Under the pieces are notes generated by a model that was given only the letters and a program-made list of their open reading frames with translations, was not told the DNA's origin and did not search any database. Of a DNA stretch of 64,000 nt, positions 59,737 through 64,000 are shown in pieces. Source of the stretch: Shinella yambaruensis (lineage in GTDB: Bacteria; Pseudomonadota; Alphaproteobacteria; Rhizobiales; Rhizobiaceae). Every line of letters starts with the position of its first letter. The first letter of the stretch is position 1. Location: positions 1 through 64,000 of the forward strand of contig NZ_JALJCK010000010.1 in assembly GCF_022899355.1 (NCBI RefSeq), in the 5' to 3' direction. Position numbers and translations under genes: made by a program.

Positions 59737-61083
59737 ATGATCAAGCAAACCGAAACCGCGCGCCTGCCCCTATCCCGGCGCCAGGTTCTCAAGGGGATCG
59801 CCGCCGCGGGCGCGGCGGGCGTGGCAGGCCTTCCGGCATGGGGGGCGGCCGCCGCCGAGGTCAGGGAGCTGATCGTGCTGACCGGCACGACGCCCTGGCT
59901 GCCGGCCTATCAGAAGGCGGCTGCGGCCTATGAGGCGGAAAAGGGCGTGAAGATCACCTTTCGGCCGTTCCCCTATGGCGGCATGCGCACCCAGATGACC
60001 AACGCGATCCAGAGCAAGAACGCCGCCTTCGACATCTTCCAGCTCGACGAGCCGTGGACCGGCCAGTTCTACGACAACGGCTGGATCAAGCCGATCGACG
60101 AGATCATCGAAGGCTATGCGCTCGATCCGAACATCCTGACCTACGACAACCTGCCGCTGTGGGACAGGCAGCAAAGGCTGGGCGTGGCCGGCGGGCAGGT
60201 GATGGGCCTGCCGATCAACGGCAATGTCGATCTCTTCGTCTACCGCAAGGACATCTACGACAAGCTGGGCCTGCAGGTGCCGCGCACCTGGGACGAGGCG
60301 ATCGAGAACGGGAAGAAGGCGGTAGAGGCCGGGGAGGTCCGATACGGCTATGTCACGCGCGGCCAGCCGACGACGGGCGGCCAGTCGGTCAGCTACGAGT
60401 TCATGCATGTGCTCTACGGCTTCGGCGCGGACTGGTTCACCGTCGACGGCGGCTCGCTCGTGCCGGCGATAAACAGCGAGGCGGCAAAGGCCGCGGCGAC
60501 GACCTTCCGCCGCCTTCTGGAGCTGGGGCCGTCCCGGCCGCAGACGGTCGGGCAGGCGGATTGCATCGCGCTCATGCAGAGCGGCCAGGCCCTGCAGGGA
60601 CATTTCGTGGCGGCCGGCATGCCGCAGCTGGAGGACGAGTCCCGCTCCTCCGTCGTCGGAAAATGCGGCTATGCGGTCGTGCCGGCGGGGTCGCTCGACC
60701 AGCCGGTTCCGGCAAGCGGCGTGTGGTCCCTCTGCGTGCCGGCAGGCCAGGCGCCGGAACGCCAGCGCGCGGCCGCCGAGTTCATCGTCTGGATGCTGGA
60801 AAAGAAGCAGCAGGAGGTCTTTGCCGGCGCGGGCGGCATTCCGACGCGCAAGGACATCGACGTCTCGGGTGCCGGCGCGCTCCGGCCGATCATGGAAGCG
60901 GCGCGCGATTCCGCGCCCCTGGCCCGCGGCTCGATCCGATACGTCTTTGCCGCCCAGATGCTCGAGGCCGTCGAGCCGGTCATCGGCCAGATCGGCTCGG
61001 GCGAGGTGGAGGTTGCCGCGGCGCTCGACGGCCTGCAGGCAAAGCTCGCGGACATCGCCAAGGCAAGCGGTTTTGCGAAGTAG
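59737..61083 (+). CDS. Family-1 ABC substrate-binding protein with Tat signal
   Basis: 448 residues. Twin-arginine signal LSRRQVLKGIAAAGAAGVAG, so export in a folded state is likely. Mature features: LIVLTGTTPWLPAYQKAAAAYE, FDIFQLDEPWTGQFYDNGWI, VMGLPINGNVDLFVYRKDIY, CIALMQSGQALQGHFVA and CGYAVVPAGS. GGGAGGAAC lies 6 bp before the ATG. It binds the substrate that the downstream sulfatase probably desulfates after import. Confidence 0.9.
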   Translation: MIKQTETARLPLSRRQVLKGIAAAGAAGVAGLPAWGAAAAEVRELIVLTGTTPWLPAYQKAAAAYEAEKGVKITFRPFPYGGMRTQMTNAIQSKNAAFDIFQLDEPWTGQFYDNGWIKPIDEIIEGYALDPNILTYDNLPLWDRQQRLGVAGGQVMGLPINGNVDLFVYRKDIYDKLGLQVPRTWDEAIENGKKAVEAGEVRYGYVTRGQPTTGGQSVSYEFMHVLYGFGADWFTVDGGSLVPAINSEAAKAAATTFRRLLELGPSRPQTVGQADCIALMQSGQALQGHFVAAGMPQLEDESRSSVVGKCGYAVVPAGSLDQPVPASGVWSLCVPAGQAPERQRAAAEFIVWMLEKKQQEVFAGAGGIPTRKDIDVSGAGALRPIMEAARDSAPLARGSIRYVFAAQMLEAVEPVIGQIGSGEVEVAAALDGLQAKLADIAKASGFAK

Positions 61084-61210
61084 CGAGGGCTGATCCCGTC
61101 ACGCATGCCGCCGTGGTGCGGCGGGCTGCGTGAACAGGACGGTTCCGGAACGGAGATTTCGAACACCTGCGACTGCCGGCCCCCGGGCCGGCGGAACGAT
61201 CCTGCCGTGC

Positions 61211-61317
61211 CCGGAGCATTTCCAGCCGAAGCGAAGCCGCTTCGGCGTCGGATAATGCGGAAAAACAAGAATCCGGAGCATTTCCGGTGAACTCCGGTTC
61301 ACCGGAAATGCTCCGGA
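61211..61317. repeat. Composite palindromic repeat before the sulfatase gene
   Basis: Two hairpins: GCCGAAGCG/CGCTTCGGC (61225-61246), and a perfect 21-base stem, arms 61272-61292 and 61297-61317, with a 4-base loop. The element CCGGAGCATTTCC occurs in both parts, suggesting duplication of a mobile palindromic unit like those in rhizobial genomes. It lies between the binding-protein and sulfatase genes and would be transcribed. No T run follows, so strong termination is not assured. Confidence 0.8.
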
Positions 61318-61364
61318 ATCCGCCACCCGAGCGATCGGTGGCGCAACCAACTGAGAGAGCATCG

Positions 61365-62969
61365 ATGACCAAGCGTCCCAATATCGTCCTTGTCCTTGCC
61401 GATGACATGGGTTTTTCCGATCTCGGCTGCTATGGCGGAGAAATATCCACGCCGCATCTGGATGGCCTTGCGCGCAACGGCGCTCGTTTTTCGCAGTTCT
61501 ACAACACCGCGCGCTGCAGCCCCTCGCGCGCCTCGCTGATGACCGGCCTTCACCCGCACCAGACGGGGATCGGCGTCCTCACGAACAATGACCTGCCGCG
61601 CGGATATCCCGGCAACCTCAACGGTCGTTGCGCGACGCTGGCGGAAATGCTGAAGGCGGCCGGTTATGCGACATGCCTGTCGGGCAAGTGGCATCTGGCG
61701 ACCGACATGCACACGCCGAACGACACCTGGCCGACACGCCGCGGCTTCGACAGCTTCTTCGGCACGCTGACCGGCTGCGGCAGCTTCTACGCCCCCGGCA
61801 CGCTGACGCGCGGGGAGAGCGACGCCTCGGCGGAAGCGCTGGATCCCGGCTTCTTCTACACGGACGCCATCGCCGCCCATGGTGCCGATTTCATCGCGGA
61901 GCAGGCGGCCGCCGGCAATCCCTTCTTCCTCTACGCCGCCTTCACCGCGCCGCATTGGCCGCTGCATGCGCCCGACGAGGACATCGCCCGCTACGAGGGC
62001 CGCTTCGACGAGGGCTGGGATGCGCTGCGCGAAAAGCGCATGGAGCGCCTCGTCGCGGAAGGCATCCTGCCGGCCGACACCACGCTCAGCGAGCGCGATC
62101 CGACGCAGCCGGCCTGGACGGCCGAGGAACACAAGGCGTGGCAGGCCAAGCGCATGCAGGCCTATGCGGCCCAGATCGAAGGCATGGATCGCGGCATCGG
62201 CCGGATCGTCGAGGCGCTCAAGGCGAGCGGCACGTTCGAGAACACGCTGTTCGTCTTCCTTTCCGACAACGGCGCCTCGCCGGAGGACCTGCCCCAGTTC
62301 GATGTCGAGACCTTCATGCAGCGGGCCGACATCCTGCCGCGGGCGACGCGTGACGGCAGGCCGATGCGCGTGGGCAACACGCCGGACATCGTTCCGGGCG
62401 CCGAAGACACCTATTCGAGCTATGGCCGCGCCTGGGCGAACCTCTCCAACACGCCGTTCCGCTTCTACAAGCGCTGGGTGCACGAAGGCGGGATCGCGAC
62501 GCCGCTGATCGTACACTGGCCGGCTGGCGGGTTTGCGGACGGGGCGATCCTCGATGCGCCGACGCAGCTCGTCGACATCGCGCCGACGATCCTGGACGTG
62601 ACCGGCGCCAGCTATCCGCCGCCGGCGCTCGGCCGCGCGGTCGCGCCGCTGGAGGGGCGGAGCCTGCTGCCGCTCCTGCGCGGCGGGTCGCTGCTTGAAG
62701 CACCGCTTTACTGGGAGCATACGGGCAATGCCGCGATCCGGGTCGGGCGCTGGAAGCTCGTGCGCGAGGAGCCGAACGGCTGGGAGCTCTACGACCTTGC
62801 GGCCGACCGCACGGAGCTCGTCGACCTTGCGGCGGACAATCCCGATATCGTCGCCGACCTTGCGGCCCGGTGGCAGGCCTGGGCTGCCCGGGTGGGCGTC
62901 ATCCCGTGGGACGTGACGGTCGGCATCTATGTCGAGCGCGGGCAGCACCCGAGCCTTGCCGCCGGCTGA
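61365..62969 (+). CDS. Type I (formylglycine) sulfatase, cytosolic
   Basis: 534 residues. Metal ligands Asp13-Asp14 ([12 protein letters not shown]). The formylglycine site Cys51 lies in [11 protein letters not shown] (C-x-P-S-R). [33 protein letters not shown] and [14 protein letters not shown] complete the arylsulfatase fold. There is no signal peptide: [11 protein letters not shown] begins directly at the first core strand, so it acts in the cytoplasm. ATG 61365 has GAGAGAGC upstream; a longer frame to 61287 passes into the palindromic repeat. A formylglycine-generating enzyme must be encoded elsewhere. Likely removes sulfate from the compound brought in by the surrounding ABC importer. 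Confidence 0.93.
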   Translation: MTKRPNIVLVLADDMGFSDLGCYGGEISTPHLDGLARNGARFSQFYNTARCSPSRASLMTGLHPHQTGIGVLTNNDLPRGYPGNLNGRCATLAEMLKAAGYATCLSGKWHLATDMHTPNDTWPTRRGFDSFFGTLTGCGSFYAPGTLTRGESDASAEALDPGFFYTDAIAAHGADFIAEQAAAGNPFFLYAAFTAPHWPLHAPDEDIARYEGRFDEGWDALREKRMERLVAEGILPADTTLSERDPTQPAWTAEEHKAWQAKRMQAYAAQIEGMDRGIGRIVEALKASGTFENTLFVFLSDNGASPEDLPQFDVETFMQRADILPRATRDGRPMRVGNTPDIVPGAEDTYSSYGRAWANLSNTPFRFYKRWVHEGGIATPLIVHWPAGGFADGAILDAPTQLVDIAPTILDVTGASYPPPALGRAVAPLEGRSLLPLLRGGSLLEAPLYWEHTGNAAIRVGRWKLVREEPNGWELYDLAADRTELVDLAADNPDIVADLAARWQAWAARVGVIPWDVTVGIYVERGQHPSLAAG

Positions 62970-62986
62970 TCTGCCGCCGCCATCGG

Positions 62987-63017
62987 GCCGGTCCCCGGTT
63001 GGGACCGGCTTCCCTTT
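62987..63017 (+). terminator. Terminator-like hairpin after the sulfatase gene
   Basis: GCCGGTCCC, 5-base loop, GGGACCGGC: a perfect 9-bp stem followed by TTCCCTTT. It resembles a weak intrinsic terminator or attenuator inside the operon, 17 bp after the sulfatase stop and 25 bp before the ATPase gene. Confidence 0.6.
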
Positions 63018-63042
63018 CAGACTGTCAAGGAGAGTCACGACG

Positions 63043-64000
63043 ATGGCCTCGGTCGAAATTCACAACGTCCAGAAGTCCTACGGCACGCTCAAGGCCCTGC
63101 ACGGCGTTTCCATCCAGATCGACGACGGGGAGTTCGTCACGCTTGTCGGTCCGTCGGGCTGCGGCAAGTCGACCCTCCTGCGCATGCTTGCAGGCCTTGA
63201 GGAGATCAGCGGCGGCACGATACGGATCGCCGAGACCGTCGTGAACGAGCTGCCCCCCAAGGACCGCGACATTGCGATGGTCTTCCAGAACTACGCGCTC
63301 TATCCCCATATGACCGTGGCGGAGAACATGGGCTTCGCGCTGAAGCTCAAGAACACGGACAAGCGCGAAATCCAGGGCAAGGTGGAGCGGGCGGCGCGTA
63401 TCCTCAACCTCGACACGCTTCTGCAGCGCTATCCGCGCCAGCTTTCCGGCGGCCAGCGCCAGCGCGTGGCGATGGGGCGGGCGATCGTTCGCGACCCCAA
63501 GGTGTTCCTGTTCGACGAGCCGCTTTCCAATCTCGACGCGAAGCTGCGCGTTTCCATGCGGGCGGAGATCAAGAGCCTGCACCAGCGCCTCGGAACGACC
63601 ACCGTCTATGTGACGCATGATCAGGTGGAGGCGATGACGATGGCCGACAAGATCGTCGTCATGCGCGACGGCGTCGTCGAGCAGGTCGGTGCGCCGCTGG
63701 CGCTTTACGACAGTCCCGTCAACATGTTCGTCGCCGGCTTCATCGGTTCGCCGGCAATGAATTTTCTGACGGGAGAGATCCGCGACGACGGGTTCCTCGC
63801 CGGCGACGTCCGGCTGCCGCTTGCCGCGCCGGCTCCGGAACTGGTTGGCCGGCGGGCGGTCTACGGCGTCCGGCCCGAACATATCGGCATTGGCGAAGAC
63901 GGCGTTGCCGCGGAGGTCTGCGTGGTGGAGCCGACCGGGGCCGAAACCTATCTCGTCGTAAGGCTCGCGGGGCAGGAGGTCACCTGCGTCGCGCGCGACC
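63043..64000 (+). CDS. UgpC/MalK-type ABC transporter ATPase (cut by window end)
   Basis: The first 319 codons are present. Walker [11 protein letters not shown]-loop [17 protein letters not shown], signature [15 protein letters not shown], Walker [16 protein letters not shown]-loop [13 protein letters not shown] and the start of the TOBE-type domain ([11 protein letters not shown]). The ATG at 63043 has AAGGAG about 11 bp upstream. Expected full length is about 350 residues. It energises the importer formed by the 57912, 58826 and 59737 products. Confidence 0.93.
   Translation, partial: MASVEIHNVQKSYGTLKALHGVSIQIDDGEFVTLVGPSGCGKSTLLRMLAGLEEISGGTIRIAETVVNELPPKDRDIAMVFQNYALYPHMTVAENMGFALKLKNTDKREIQGKVERAARILNLDTLLQRYPRQLSGGQRQRVAMGRAIVRDPKVFLFDEPLSNLDAKLRVSMRAEIKSLHQRLGTTTVYVTHDQVEAMTMADKIVVMRDGVVEQVGAPLALYDSPVNMFVAGFIGSPAMNFLTGEIRDDGFLAGDVRLPLAAPAPELVGRRAVYGVRPEHIGIGEDGVAAEVCVVEPTGAETYLVVRLAGQEVTCVARD

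Noticed and set aside
61299-63038. A 579-codon minus-strand frame opposite the sulfatase
   Set aside because: Shadow frame; the sense strand carries the formylglycine and metal motifs.

Overview
The window reads as accessory DNA of a high-GC alphaproteobacterium, most likely a Rhizobiales/Rhizobiaceae member and probably from a large plasmid, chromid or second chromosome. This is inferred from very high GC, five separate sugar or solute ABC importers, ROK and LacI regulators, Rhizobiales-style palindromic intergenic repeats, and the absence of rRNA, tRNA or core housekeeping genes. No taxonomic search was possible.

Layout. 1-0.8 kb: wreck of an RbbA/YhhJ-type ABC exporter. 0.8-9.3 kb: a divergent sugar locus, with a ROK regulator plus a signal-less solute-binding-protein paralogue leftward, and a TIM-barrel isomerase, periplasmic binding protein, Gfo/Idh/MocA dehydrogenase, RbsA-type ATPase and RbsC-type permease rightward. 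9.4-17.5 kb: an unusual cytoplasmic regulator (winged helix fused to a family-1 solute-binding protein), then an isomerase, a binding protein, MalF/MalG-type permeases, a zinc alcohol dehydrogenase and a UgpC-type ATPase. 17.5-20.7 kb: decayed LigD, possible Ku and Fic fragments around an intact ECF41 sigma-factor module with a matching promoter.

20.8-35.7 kb: a LacI regulon marked by three identical 14-bp palindromes. Two copies lie between a bicupin gene and lacI. One lies between a leftward catabolic operon (SnoaL-like, HpcH/HpaI aldolase, alpha/beta hydrolase, OtnK-like kinase, OtnC-like class II aldolase) and a rightward ABC importer followed by three dehydrogenase genes. 35.7-44.8 kb: copper-handling genes (DUF2946-like, YcnI, CopC-CopD fusion), then a TonB receptor, a NitT/TauT-type ABC importer and NnrS. 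FNR/NnrR-like boxes precede both groups.

44.9-55.7 kb: the urtABCDE urea importer, divergent from a two-component system whose sensor is an NCS1 permease fused to a hybrid histidine kinase. Three different palindromic repeat elements sit in this locus, two of them inside the urt operon. 55.9-57.6 kb: small genes of unknown role plus a tautomerase. 57.8-64 kb: an ABC importer operon containing a signal-less sulfatase, cut by the window end.

The recurring theme is transport proteins reused as sensors. There is a cytosolic binding-protein paralogue beside a ROK regulator, a binding-protein domain fused to a DNA-binding domain, and a permease fused to a kinase. The strongest candidates for undescribed biology are the NCS1-kinase/urea locus, the NnrR-box TonB-ABC-NnrS operon, and the LacI-controlled catabolic pathway.
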